From Kitasatospora aureofaciens (GTDB lineage: Bacteria > Actinomycetota > Actinomycetes > Streptomycetales > Streptomycetaceae), in contig NZ_JPRF03000016.1 in NCBI RefSeq assembly GCF_001188955.3, positions 1 through 64,000 of the forward strand: DNA of 64,000 nt. The letters run 5' to 3'. The notes beneath the pieces were generated by a model. It made no database searches and was not told the DNA's origin. It saw only the letters and a program-made list of their open reading frames with translations. The position numbers and the translations under genes are program-made. The stretch's first letter is position 1. Every line of letters starts with the position of its first letter. This document shows, piece after piece, positions 8,304-16,434 of this stretch.

Positions 8304-9553
8304 CCGTACGCCGACCCCGACCGCTCCCCTCCCGGCTGACGCTGCGCCGGATGACCCTGCGCCGTCAGATCGCCACCGCCGTCGCCGCCATCTCCGTCCT
8401 GGTCGCGGTGGCCGTCGGCCTGCTGGTCCACCAGGCGATGATCCGACAGCATGTCGACCAGGCGCGCTCCTCCGCGCTCACCGCCCTCAACTCCGCCCTC
8501 ACCGACTACGCGCGCGGCCTGACCCCCAACCCCGTCGCCGCCCTCGACGACCCGGCCCTCCCCACCCGGCTGCACGACCTCGCCGCCGGCGGGCGAGAGG
8601 GCACGGTGCTCGCGACCGACCAGCAGGGCGAGTCGATGTGGGCGGCGGCCCCGGTCCGGGGCGGAGTGCTCTCCGCCCGGGTGGACTTCACCCAGGACCG
8701 CCGGGCCATCGCCGACCTGGACCGGATCATCCTGCTCACCGTCGTCGCCGCGGTCTTCACCACCGTGCTGGCCGGCGTGCTCGTCGCGGACCGGATCAGC
8801 CGCCGCCTGCGCACCGCGGCCACCGCCGCCCGGGGCATCGCGGCCGGCGGCACCGACACCCGGATCGGCGAACTCGTCGACGGGAAGGACGAGGTCGCCG
8901 ACCTCGCCGCCGCCGTCGACCTGATGTCCCGCACCCTGCACCGCCGCCTGGAGGACGAACAGCGCTTCACCGCCGACGTCGCCCACGAACTGCGCACCCC
9001 GCTCACCGGCCTGGTCACCGCCGCCGAACTGCTGCCGCCCGGCCGCCCCACCCAACTGGTGCAGAACCGGGTCCAGGCCCTGCGCGCCCTCGTCGAGGAC
9101 CTCCTGGAGGTCTCCCGCCTGGACGCGGACGTCGAGTCCCCCGACCTCTCCGCCGTCCCCCTGGAACGCGCGGTGCGCCGCACCGTCACCCTCACCGGCC
9201 TCGACGTCCGGATCGGGATCACCTCCGACCAGGAGGTCCGCACCGACCTGCGCCGCCTCGACCGCATCCTCGGCAACCTGCTGCTCAACGCCCACCGCCA
9301 CGGCGCCAGCCCGGTCGAACTCCACGTCGACGGCCGCCGGATCACCGTCCGCGACCACGGCCCCGGCTACCCCGACGACCTCCTCGACCACGGCCCCCAG
9401 CGCTTCCGCACCAACGCCCCCGAACGCGGCCACGGCCACGGCCTCGGCCTCACCATCGCCACCGGCCACACCCGCGTCATCGGCGCCACCCTCACCTTCG
9501 CCAACCACCCCGCCGGCGGCGCCCTCGCCACCCTCACCCTCCCCCCGGACTGA
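8300..9553 (+). CDS. Sensor histidine kinase, CseC-like
   Basis: 417 aa. Two membrane helices (about 24-46 and 142-166) flank a short extracytoplasmic domain; a HAMP region follows. The phosphorylated His229 lies in VAHELRTPLT. The ATPase domain has NLLLNAHRHG (N box), DHGPGYP (G1) and GHGLGLTIA (G2). It should phosphorylate the regulator encoded just upstream. It ends 22 bases before the convergent kinase gene, with no clear terminator between. Confidence 0.92.
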   Translation: MTVRRPRPLPSRLTLRRMTLRRQIATAVAAISVLVAVAVGLLVHQAMIRQHVDQARSSALTALNSALTDYARGLTPNPVAALDDPALPTRLHDLAAGGREGTVLATDQQGESMWAAAPVRGGVLSARVDFTQDRRAIADLDRIILLTVVAAVFTTVLAGVLVADRISRRLRTAATAARGIAAGGTDTRIGELVDGKDEVADLAAAVDLMSRTLHRRLEDEQRFTADVAHELRTPLTGLVTAAELLPPGRPTQLVQNRVQALRALVEDLLEVSRLDADVESPDLSAVPLERAVRRTVTLTGLDVRIGITSDQEVRTDLRRLDRILGNLLLNAHRHGASPVELHVDGRRITVRDHGPGYPDDLLDHGPQRFRTNAPERGHGHGLGLTIATGHTRVIGATLTFANHPAGGALATLTLPPD

Positions 9554-9575
9554 CCGCCTCCTCATCGCGTGGTGG

Positions 9576-11159
9576 CTACGGACGGCGGTCTCTCCGGTCG
9601 TCCCGCGAGTCCCATTCGTCGAGGGTGCGCCGGGTCTCGGCGGCGAGCGGGTGGTGCGGGCCATAGAGCCGCTCGGTGTCGACGAGTACTCGGAGCTGGG
9701 CCGTGCGGGCGCCGATGTGGTCACCGGTCGCGAAGAGCAGGTGTGCTGCGCGGCCGCGGACCTCCAGTGCGAAGGCCGGATCGTCGTCGGCGAGCCGGTC
9801 CAGCTGAGGAAGCAGGGACCGGTACTCGGCGAGTGCCGAGACGTGGTCGCCGAGGTGTTCCAGGCACTGCGCTGCCTCGACGCGGAAGCGTAGGGCCTGC
9901 GGGTCAGCCGGGCCGGCCTCGGCGGAGCGCTGCTCGATCAGCAGCCGGAACTCCGACAGTGCGGCGCGGAACTGACCGTCCTCCAGCAGAGTCGCGGCGT
10001 AGTGCTTCCGCAGCATGTGGACGACCGGAGAGTTCCGGCCACGGGCCTCAGCGGCACCGGACAGCGCTCTGCCGAGCACGCTCACGGCTTGGGTGACCCG
10101 ACCCGCGTCCAGCAACCCCTTGGCCTCCTTGACGGCGGCGCCGATCTCGGCCGTCCCGCCGACGGGTGCGGGAGGGCCCGGGTGCGGGTCCGCGGCGGGC
10201 ACGGTCGGCGAGTGCCGTGACCGGCACGGCGGCTGCCCGCCGTGCCAGGGCGCGTAGGGCTGCCGGAACGGACGGGTCGGGTCCATCGGGACCCCGGGGC
10301 CGTCAAGGCGGTTCGACGCGGGCCCGGGAAGCAGGGGCGCCAGCTCGCGGTAGACCTCCGCCGCATCGGCCGGGCGGTCCCGCGGGTCCTTGGCGAGCAG
10401 CCGCAGGACCAGGGTCTCCAGTGGTTCCGGCACCTCTGGCCGGAGCCGGCGCAGTGGCAGGGGCGGCTCGTGGAGGTGCCGGTGCAGCACGCCCAGCGCG
10501 GAGGCACCGGCGAAGGGGACCGTGCCGCCGAGCAGTTCGTGCAGGATCACGCCGAGCGAGTAGAGGTCGGCGCTCGGGCCGACCTCGCCTCCCATGGCCT
10601 GCTCGGGCGCCATGTACGCGGGGCTGCCGATGGGAGAGCCGGTGAGGGTGAGGCGCGTGGTGTCGGAGTCCAGGACGGCGGCGACACCGAGGTCGAGCAC
10701 GACGACGGTGCCGTCGGGACGGACCATGACATTGCGCGGCTTGAGGTCGCGGTGCACGGCCGGTACCGCGTGCACGGCGGTCAGCACCGGGCAGAGCTGC
10801 GCCGCCACGGCGACCGCCCACGGCCAGGGGTAGGGATCGTGCTCGGCCAAGTGGTCGGCCAGGTCCGCGCCTTGGACGTACTGCATGACCAGGTAGAGGT
10901 CGTCGCCGTCGCTGGCGGCATCGTGCACGGTGACCAGTCCGGGGTGATCGACCTGGGCGGTGACCCGGCACTCCCGGACGAAGCGCCGCCTGACCCCGTC
11001 GAAGTCCTCCGCCGCTTCGGGCATCCGGTCGGTCCGGAGCAGCTTGACCGCCACCTGCCGGTCCAGGACGTTGTCGTGGGCCGTCCACACCTGGCCCATG
11101 CCGCCCTGCCCGACGAGCGTCGCCAGCTCGTACCGCCCGGCGACGAGCCGGCCCTTCAT
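9576..11159 (-). CDS. Eukaryotic-type Ser/Thr protein kinase with TPR-like C-terminus
   Basis: 527 aa, ATG start overlapping the stop of the upstream membrane-protein gene (ATGA). The kinase domain covers about 8-270: glycine loop GQGGMGQV, Lys39 in VAVKLL, catalytic HRDLKPRN, DLG in place of DFG, activation segment with GSPAYMAPEQ, and DLYSLGVIL. A Pro-rich linker follows, then helical repeats of about 170 residues (VKEAKGLLDAGRVTQAV; HYAATLLEDGQFRAAL; AQCLEHLGDHVSALAEYRS) of tetratricopeptide type. No membrane helix or PASTA repeat is present, so it may reach the membrane through the coupled upstream gene. Substrates are unknown. Confidence 0.9.
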   Translation of the reverse strand: MKGRLVAGRYELATLVGQGGMGQVWTAHDNVLDRQVAVKLLRTDRMPEAAEDFDGVRRRFVRECRVTAQVDHPGLVTVHDAASDGDDLYLVMQYVQGADLADHLAEHDPYPWPWAVAVAAQLCPVLTAVHAVPAVHRDLKPRNVMVRPDGTVVVLDLGVAAVLDSDTTRLTLTGSPIGSPAYMAPEQAMGGEVGPSADLYSLGVILHELLGGTVPFAGASALGVLHRHLHEPPLPLRRLRPEVPEPLETLVLRLLAKDPRDRPADAAEVYRELAPLLPGPASNRLDGPGVPMDPTRPFRQPYAPWHGGQPPCRSRHSPTVPAADPHPGPPAPVGGTAEIGAAVKEAKGLLDAGRVTQAVSVLGRALSGAAEARGRNSPVVHMLRKHYAATLLEDGQFRAALSEFRLLIEQRSAEAGPADPQALRFRVEAAQCLEHLGDHVSALAEYRSLLPQLDRLADDDPAFALEVRGRAAHLLFATGDHIGARTAQLRVLVDTERLYGPHHPLAAETRRTLDEWDSRDDRRDRRP

Positions 11160-11641
11160 GAGCGCTCCTGCTGCTCGAGGTAGGCACTCAGTTCGTCGAG
11201 CCCGGCCCTGACCTGCCCGATGCGGTCCTGGCGAGGCAGGCCCACAGGTGGGTGGCCCGGTGGCACCGCCAGCAGTGCCACCGGGGTCCCCTGGCCGGGA
11301 ACCGCCCCGCCCGAAGGCTGCGGCCGCAGGTCGACGGCAAGGAAGTACGCCGGGACGAAGACCATGGTCCCGAGCAGGAGCACCACCCCGGTGGTGGCCT
11401 GCCAACTGTCCTTCCCGGACGGCCCGATCAGCGCCACCCCGCCGACGGACGCCGCCGCCACCGCGACGAGCACCAGCCAGTCGCGTCGGCGGCGGTGCAC
11501 GAGCGCGAGGTACAGCATCGATATCCAGCCCAGCATGCCGATGGTCAGCACCGGAACGGCGGTGAGGACCACCCTGAGAAGCACCCTCCACACGCGCGCG
11601 CCACGTCGACGCGGCGGCGTTGTGGGGACGGGGCCGTACAT
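11156..11641 (-). CDS. Small membrane protein coupled to the kinase
   Basis: 161 aa. Three or four hydrophobic segments (about 18-45, 54-72 and 83-102) are separated by basic loops (HRRRRDW). A soluble C-terminal tail has a short coiled-coil-like end (VRAGLDELSAYLEQQE). It overlaps the kinase start by four bases, so the two are co-translated and probably work together. I recognise no named family. Confidence 0.75.
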   Translation of the reverse strand: MYGPVPTTPPRRRGARVWRVLLRVVLTAVPVLTIGMLGWISMLYLALVHRRRRDWLVLVAVAAASVGGVALIGPSGKDSWQATTGVVLLLGTMVFVPAYFLAVDLRPQPSGGAVPGQGTPVALLAVPPGHPPVGLPRQDRIGQVRAGLDELSAYLEQQERS

Positions 11642-11723
11642 GGGCCAGCTCCTGCTCGGCGGAGGTTGATCGGTGATTGCCGGGGTCAGCCTACCGACCC
11701 GTCCGCCGGGCGCCCTCCGCCCA

Positions 11724-13745
11724 TCAGGACGGGCTGATGCTCCCGTCCGTCAGCCCGTCGTACAGGCCCTGGACGAACAGTTCGCCCAGTCTGGCCGCCA
11801 GGCGTGCCGCCTCCTCGAAGGCGGCGACCGCGCGGAACCGCTCACCGTAGCGCTGCTGGTCGGCCAGCGGCAGCCGGGGCACCTGGAGCCGGCGCACATC
11901 GAGCCGGGTCGCGGACGTGGTGAAGCTGCTGGCCTGCCGGTTGTTGGCGCTGCTGCGCAGGAAGCCGGCGAGGAACCACGGGTCCAGGGTGGCCGGGTCG
12001 GGGCGCAGCAGGTAGACGTTGCGGCCCAGCGCGGCACCGGCGGTGGCTTCGTCGATCACGCGGGTCGCGGTGCCCCGGCCGAGCACGGGGATCACCACGT
12101 CCCCGGCCCGGATGAGCACTGGCTCCTCGTCCTCGCCCTCGGGCAGCACGCCGGAGGGGGCGCCGCCCGACACGATGTCGTGCTCGCTCAGGACCGGCGG
12201 GCCGCCGGTGCCGGCTCCGGCACCGCCCGTCCGCATCACCAGGGCTCCCGTCCTGGCCAGTTCGCCCAGGCTGGTCATGGGCCAGCGCACGAGCGCGCCC
12301 TGGACGCCCACCACCGGCGCCAGTTCCACGGTGCTCCGCAGGGCATCGGTCAGGCGTTGGCGGACCTCGCTCAGCCCGGCCTCTCCGGTGCCCGCCGCCC
12401 GAATCGGCAGGTGCCGGGCCGGGGTCACGTCCACGTCGTCGTCCAGCAGGTCGACCAGCGGGACGGTGCGGCTGACGCCGGGCCGCTCCGGTGCCGCGCC
12501 GGCGTGGTCGAAGGCGTACCAGTCCGCCAGCACCGTGTTGCGCAGTTCCTGCCAAGGCAGCTTTTCCCCGCCGTCCGAGTGCTCGGCCGCGTTCACCAGC
12601 AGCAGTCGCTGCGGTTGCGGCGCGTCCGCCGCAGGACGGCGCAGCACCCACAGGTGCAGGGGAATCCCGTACGGCGGGGCCACGCCCGCGGGCAGCGCGA
12701 CGACCGCCCGGAGCGCGCCGCGCCGCAGCAGGTCCGCCCGGATCCGCCGGCCCGACCGGCGGGACGCCGCGGCGGGCGGCATCAGCAGCACGGCGCAGCC
12801 GTTATCGCGCACATGGGCGAGGGCGTGCTGCACCCAGGCCAGCTCGGACTCGGTCCGCGGCGGCAGCCCGTACTCCCAGCGGGTGTCGTAGGCGAGCTCC
12901 TCGTGCCCCCAGGAGCGCTCGTTGAACGGCGGGTGGCACAGCACGACGTCCGCGCGCACGCCGGTGTGCGCGTCGGCGCGCAGGCTGTCGCCCACCTGGA
13001 TCCGCACCTCCCCGTCCGTGTGCAGGGCGAGGCGCACCGCGGTCAGCGCGGCGAGGTCCGGATCGGCCTCCTGACCGATCACCGTGGTGGTGGGACCGGC
13101 CGCGCCGAGCAGGCCGCCGAATCCGCAGGCGGGGTCCAGCACCAGCTCGGCCGGGCCGGCGAGTTCGGCCATCAGCTCCGAGAGCGGCGCGGGGGTGAGC
13201 GTGTACTGGCGCGGCCCCGCCTCCAGGTGGCGCCCCATCAGGAACTCGTACGCCTGGCGTGCGCCGAGTTCGTTCGCGAGCTCCACGCCACCGCGCAGCA
13301 GCGCCAGACGCCCTGTCAGCTCGGGCCCGCTCGGCACGGGTACCGGGTGGTTTTCGCCCAGGCGGGCGCGAAGTGCCTCGGCGAGCGCTCCGGGCAGCTC
13401 GCCGGCCAGACGGCGGTCGTCCGCGGTGGCCAGCTCCTGCCAGCGGGTGGGCTGATCGCGCAGCAGGAGCACGGCACCGACCAGCCGCAGCGCGGTCGCC
13501 GCGCCGTCCGGATCCCCTTCGATCTGTTGCCAGACCCGTTCCCGCAGGGGCACCTGCGCGAGCTTGCCCTGGTCGCGCAGCCACTGCTCGACGTCGGCCA
13601 GGTCGAAGACCGGGCTGGTGTCGGTGCCGCCGACGGGCTTGGGGAAGTCCGTGTGCCTGCGCCGCCAGTTGCTGACCGCGGCCCGGCCGACACCGGCCAA
13701 CCGCGCGATCCCGGCGGCGGTGACGTCTGTCCTGTTCTCCGGCAC
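11724..13745 (-). CDS. N-6 adenine DNA methylase with fused HTH and specificity-like domains
   Basis: 673 aa. An N-terminal helix-turn-helix (about 8-50, AAGIARLAGVGRAAVSNWRRR) is followed by an HsdM-like methylase (about 165-430). Motif I is DPACGFGG. Motif IV reads CHPPF where active enzymes have (N/D)PP(F/Y), so the first catalytic residue is His. The last 200 residues resemble the recognition part of type I HsdS (GDVVIPVLGRGTATRV, then LDPWFLAGFLRSSANNRQ and VRRLQVPRLPLADQ). No restriction subunit is near. It precedes the membrane protein and kinase on the same strand by 82 bases. It could be an orphan methylase, a DNA-binding regulator or part of a defence module. Confidence 0.85.
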   Translation of the reverse strand: MPENRTDVTAAGIARLAGVGRAAVSNWRRRHTDFPKPVGGTDTSPVFDLADVEQWLRDQGKLAQVPLRERVWQQIEGDPDGAATALRLVGAVLLLRDQPTRWQELATADDRRLAGELPGALAEALRARLGENHPVPVPSGPELTGRLALLRGGVELANELGARQAYEFLMGRHLEAGPRQYTLTPAPLSELMAELAGPAELVLDPACGFGGLLGAAGPTTTVIGQEADPDLAALTAVRLALHTDGEVRIQVGDSLRADAHTGVRADVVLCHPPFNERSWGHEELAYDTRWEYGLPPRTESELAWVQHALAHVRDNGCAVLLMPPAAASRRSGRRIRADLLRRGALRAVVALPAGVAPPYGIPLHLWVLRRPAADAPQPQRLLLVNAAEHSDGGEKLPWQELRNTVLADWYAFDHAGAAPERPGVSRTVPLVDLLDDDVDVTPARHLPIRAAGTGEAGLSEVRQRLTDALRSTVELAPVVGVQGALVRWPMTSLGELARTGALVMRTGGAGAGTGGPPVLSEHDIVSGGAPSGVLPEGEDEEPVLIRAGDVVIPVLGRGTATRVIDEATAGAALGRNVYLLRPDPATLDPWFLAGFLRSSANNRQASSFTTSATRLDVRRLQVPRLPLADQQRYGERFRAVAAFEEAARLAARLGELFVQGLYDGLTDGSISPS

Positions 13746-13776
13746 CGAGTGGGCCCCCTCCCCGCGACGCTACGAC

Positions 13777-13846
13777 TGAGAACGATTCTACAACCAGCCT
13801 CACGGCGAGTTCTCATGTTGACGCGGTTCACAGGCGATGATCTGAT
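13777..13846. promoter_or_regulatory. Divergent promoter region with TGAGAAC inverted repeat
   Basis: On the plus strand TTGACG (13818-13823), 17 bases and TCTGAT (13841-13846) form a good promoter for the lipoprotein gene. On the minus strand TAGAAT (13786-13791 region) is a -10 candidate for the methylase gene. A perfect 7-bp inverted repeat, TGAGAAC at 13777-13783 and GTTCTCA at 13809-13815, brackets the space between the two promoters and could hold an operator for both. Confidence 0.5.
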
Positions 13847-13892
13847 TAGCCCGCCGCTCACACAGCTCCCCGCCCGAAAGGTGCACGCCCCG

Positions 13893-14648
13893 ATGTCTCA
13901 GCAACTCCGCCGGGCCACCCTGATCGCCTGCAGCGCCACCGCGGTCCTCGGCCTCGCCGCCTGCGGCCCGGACAACGCGAACCCCTCGGCCACCGCGGCA
14001 GCCCCCGCCGCGTCCGCCCGCGCCGCATCGTCCACCGCGCCGGCCCCCGGGCCCGCCGCGAGCACCGCCGGCCTCCCCGACGGGAACAAGCTGAACGCCC
14101 TGCTCCTGCCGGCCACCGCGATGCCGCCGAAGTTCAAGCTCGACCCCAGCGGCTCCCAGAGCACCGGCGACGGCGCCATCCCGCCGGCCTCGCCTTCCGC
14201 GGTGCCCGCCGACAAGGCGTGCGACATGCTCAACGGGACAGGGTGGGTCAACTCGGCGGGGATCATCGCCGCGTCCTTCGCCAAGAACAACTACGCGGAC
14301 GAAGCCCAGAACATGTTCGCCCAGGAGCTGGACGCCTACCGCGGCGACGACGCTCAGACGGTCATGGCCAACCTGAAGAAGACCCTCACCGCCTGCCACA
14401 CCTTCACCGTCACCCAGGACGGCCAGAACTACTCCGCGACCGTCACCCTGCAGAGCCTGCCCGGCGTCGGGGACGAAGCACTCCAGGCGGTCATCACCTC
14501 TCCGGAATGGACCGGCGGAAGCACGCTGGTCGCCGCCCGCGTCGGCAAGGTCGTGGTGGCGACCTATGACAACGAGCAGAGCAAGACCGGAACCGCCGGC
14601 GTGGCCCTGACCAAGACCCTGGTCAAGAACGCGGCTTCCGCGCACTGA
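13893..14648 (+). CDS. Lipoprotein of unknown function
   Basis: 251 aa, ATG with GAAAGG nine bases upstream. The signal peptide ends in lipobox LAAC (Cys at about 26), so the mature protein is lipid-anchored outside the membrane. An Ala/Ser/Pro linker leads to a folded domain with two further Cys (ACDMLNG and LTACHTF) that may pair. The later part (VTLQSLPGVGDEALQAVI) resembles sensor-type or DUF-type lipoprotein domains of streptomycetes. It is followed by a hairpin. Confidence 0.8.
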   Translation: MSQQLRRATLIACSATAVLGLAACGPDNANPSATAAAPAASARAASSTAPAPGPAASTAGLPDGNKLNALLLPATAMPPKFKLDPSGSQSTGDGAIPPASPSAVPADKACDMLNGTGWVNSAGIIAASFAKNNYADEAQNMFAQELDAYRGDDAQTVMANLKKTLTACHTFTVTQDGQNYSATVTLQSLPGVGDEALQAVITSPEWTGGSTLVAARVGKVVVATYDNEQSKTGTAGVALTKTLVKNAASAH

Positions 14649-14709
14649 ACTCGGGGCCCGAGCGAGCAACCCATGCCCGGCCGTCCACGACGGCGGCGGC
14701 GCGGCGGCA

Positions 14710-14739
14710 GGCCCGGCGCGGCGAGGGGAGCGCCGGGCC
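14710..14739 (+). terminator. Hairpin after the lipoprotein gene
   Basis: Ten-base stem GGCCCGGCGC / GCGCCGGGCC with a 10-base loop, 61 bases after the lipoprotein stop. Confidence 0.5.
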
Positions 14740-14750
14740 TGACAACGACG

Positions 14751-14778
14751 AAGGGCCGGCTCGATCGAGCCGGCCCTT
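14751..14778 (-). terminator. Palindromic hairpin after tRNA-Thr
   Basis: A perfect 28-base palindrome: 14-base arms (AAGGGCCGGCTCGA and its complement) with no separate loop. It lies ten bases beyond the 3' end of the tRNA on the tRNA strand and is flanked by purines/pyrimidines suited to termination. Confidence 0.7.
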
Positions 14779-14787
14779 CCACCACTG

Positions 14788-14861
14788 AGCCCCCTGTCGG
14801 GTTCGAACCGACGACCCCCGCTTTACAAGAGCGGTGCTCTGGCCAGCTGAGCTAAGGAGGC
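14788..14861 (-). tRNA. tRNA-Thr (anticodon TGT)
   Basis: The minus strand folds as a 74-base cloverleaf. Acceptor GCCTCCT pairs with AGGGGGC, the D arm is AGCTCAGCTGG, the anticodon stem CCGCT/AGCGG carries loop CTTGTAA, and the T arm holds GGTTCGAACC. The anticodon TGT reads ACA. CCA is not encoded. Confidence 0.95.
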
Positions 14862-14911
14862 ACGGTGGCCGTCCGCGACGGATCACGGCGGCACCGGGGG
14901 CAGTCTACCGG

Positions 14912-14995
14912 GCCGGGGTGGCGGGGTGGGGGGATATCCGGGGGTTGGCGGGGTGGGTGGGGGGTGGGCGGGAGGCGGGTGGGCGCGGGGTGAGC
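14912..14995 (+). other. G-run tract with quadruplex potential
   Basis: Between the tRNA gene and msiK the plus strand is a dense series of G runs (GGGG, GGGGGG, GGGGG, GGGG, GGG, GGGGGG, GGG and more) with short loops. It meets the simple rule for G-quadruplex formation many times over. It lies upstream of the msiK promoter. Confidence 0.5.
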
Positions 14996-15031
14996 GTGAT
15001 GGAACCGATGCCGAAATCGGGGCGGAGGGGG

Positions 15032-15060
15032 CTGACAAGCGTCGGTGGCGCAGGTAGCGT
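15032..15060 (+). promoter_or_regulatory. Predicted msiK promoter
   Basis: CTGACA at 15032-15037, a 17-base spacer and TAGCGT at 15055-15060 fit the main vegetative sigma factor. Transcription would start near 15067, about 109 bases before the msiK ATG. Confidence 0.5.
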
Positions 15061-15080
15061 CGCCGGGAGTCGGCTCCGGT

Positions 15081-15096
15081 AGTGGTTCAGACCACT
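15081..15096 (+). promoter_or_regulatory. DasR-like operator (dre) before msiK
   Basis: AGTGGTTCAGACCACT matches the DasR-responsive consensus A(C/G)TGGTCTAGACCA(C/G)T except at two central bases. It lies 80 bases before the msiK start and just downstream of the predicted promoter, a place suited to repression by blocking. DasR is the GlcNAc-responsive GntR regulator of streptomycetes, and MsiK powers chitobiose import, so the placement makes sense. Confidence 0.7.
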
Positions 15097-15175
15097 GATG
15101 GACCGACGGAGACGAACCACCCCCCCTTTACTCGGATCGTCCGGCACGTTCCTGCCGGTGAAGGAGAGAACGACC

Positions 15176-16273
15176 ATGGCTTCTGTCACGTACGACCAGG
15201 CGACCCGCATCTACCCCGGGGCGACCAAGCCCTCGGTGGACGCGCTGGACCTGGAGATCGCGGACGGCGAGTTCCTCGTGCTGGTCGGCCCGTCGGGCTG
15301 CGGCAAGTCGACCAGCCTGCGCATGCTGGCCGGCCTGGAGGACGTCAACAGCGGCGCGATCCGGATCGGCGACCGGGACGTCACCCACCTGCCGCCGAAG
15401 GACCGGGACATCGCCATGGTGTTCCAGAACTACGCGCTCTACCCGCACATGACCGTCGCCGAGAACATGGGCTTCGCGCTCAAGATCGCCGGCGTGAACA
15501 AGGCGGACATCCGCACCAAGGTCGAGGAGGCGGCGAAGATCCTCGACCTCACCGACTACCTGGACCGCAAGCCGAAGGCGCTCTCCGGTGGTCAGCGCCA
15601 GCGCGTCGCGATGGGCCGCGCGATCGTCCGCCAGCCGCAGGTCTTCCTGATGGACGAGCCGCTGTCGAACCTGGACGCCAAGCTCCGCGTCTCGACGCGC
15701 ACCCAGATCGCCGGCCTGCAGCGCCGCCTGGGCATCACCACCGTGTACGTCACCCACGACCAGACCGAGGCGCTCACCATGGGCGACCGGGTCGCGGTCC
15801 TCAAGGACGGTCTGCTGCAGCAGGTCGACACCCCGCGCAACATGTACGACAAGCCCGCCAACCTGTTCGTGGCCGGCTTCATCGGCTCGCCGGCCATGAA
15901 CCTGGTCGAGGTGCCGCTGGTGGACGGCGGGGTGAAGTTCGGCGGCTCCGTCGTCAACATCTCGCGCGAGAACCTGGCCGGCGCCGGCACCGACAAGACG
16001 GTGATCGTCGGCATCCGCCCCGAGCACTTCCAGATCGTCGACGCCGGCGGCATCGAGGGCGTCGCCGTGACGGTGAACGTGGTCGAGGAGCTCGGCTCGG
16101 ACGGCTTCGTCTACGGCACCACCCAGATCGGCGGCGTGGACAAGGACTTGGTCGTCCGGGTGCCCGGCCGCCAGATCCCGACCCGTGGCGAGACCATCCA
16201 CGTGGTGCCGATCGCCCAGGAGACCCACGTCTTCGCCGCCAGCAGCGGCGTGCGCCTGAGCGTCTGCGACTGA
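15176..16273 (+). CDS. msiK: Sugar ABC transporter ATP-binding protein MsiK
   Basis: 365 aa, ATG with AAGGAG nine bases upstream. The shared ATPase energises several sugar importers (cellobiose, maltose, chitobiose) in streptomycetes. Walker A is GPSGCGKST, the signature LSGGQRQRVAMGRA, Walker B VFLMDEPLSNLD and the switch His is in YVTHDQTEA. The C-terminal 120 residues form the regulatory OB-type domain of CUT1 ATPases (VGIRPEHF). As usual, no permease genes are adjacent. A DasR-like site lies upstream and a hairpin follows. Confidence 0.95.
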   Translation: MASVTYDQATRIYPGATKPSVDALDLEIADGEFLVLVGPSGCGKSTSLRMLAGLEDVNSGAIRIGDRDVTHLPPKDRDIAMVFQNYALYPHMTVAENMGFALKIAGVNKADIRTKVEEAAKILDLTDYLDRKPKALSGGQRQRVAMGRAIVRQPQVFLMDEPLSNLDAKLRVSTRTQIAGLQRRLGITTVYVTHDQTEALTMGDRVAVLKDGLLQQVDTPRNMYDKPANLFVAGFIGSPAMNLVEVPLVDGGVKFGGSVVNISRENLAGAGTDKTVIVGIRPEHFQIVDAGGIEGVAVTVNVVEELGSDGFVYGTTQIGGVDKDLVVRVPGRQIPTRGETIHVVPIAQETHVFAASSGVRLSVCD

Positions 16274-16288
16274 GGAAGCCGCACCTGG

Positions 16289-16326
16289 CGGAGCCCGTCG
16301 GACCCCTTCCGGTCCGGCGGGCTCCG
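16289..16326 (+). terminator. Hairpin after msiK
   Basis: Sixteen-base stem with one T-G pair (arms at 16289-16304 and 16311-16326) and a 6-base loop, 16 bases after the msiK stop. Confidence 0.75.
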
Positions 16327-16434
16327 TCCGTACACCCCCGCGTCAACACGGTGCAGGGACGAACCCGGACACCCTGTCACTCGATGGTGTAACGGAGGGC
16401 GATCCGCCCCGTACCCACCGCTACTCTCCTGAGG

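Noticed and set aside
6562..9553. True sigE-cseABC cell-envelope operon
   Set aside because: The regulator and kinase resemble CseB and CseC, but there is no sigma factor and the first protein lacks a lipobox.
9576..13745. A classical Pgl or BREX phage-defence system
   Set aside because: No pglZ-type phosphatase, pglY-type ATPase, Lon protease or PglX-size methylase is present; the kinase and methylase families also differ.
11673..13892. Long plus-strand frame joined to the lipoprotein
   Set aside because: It runs antisense to the methylase gene; the lipoprotein has its own promoter, ribosome site and signal peptide at 13893.
13746..14861. Integrated element at the tRNA-Thr gene
   Set aside because: No integrase, excisionase or repeated copy of the tRNA 3' end was found nearby.
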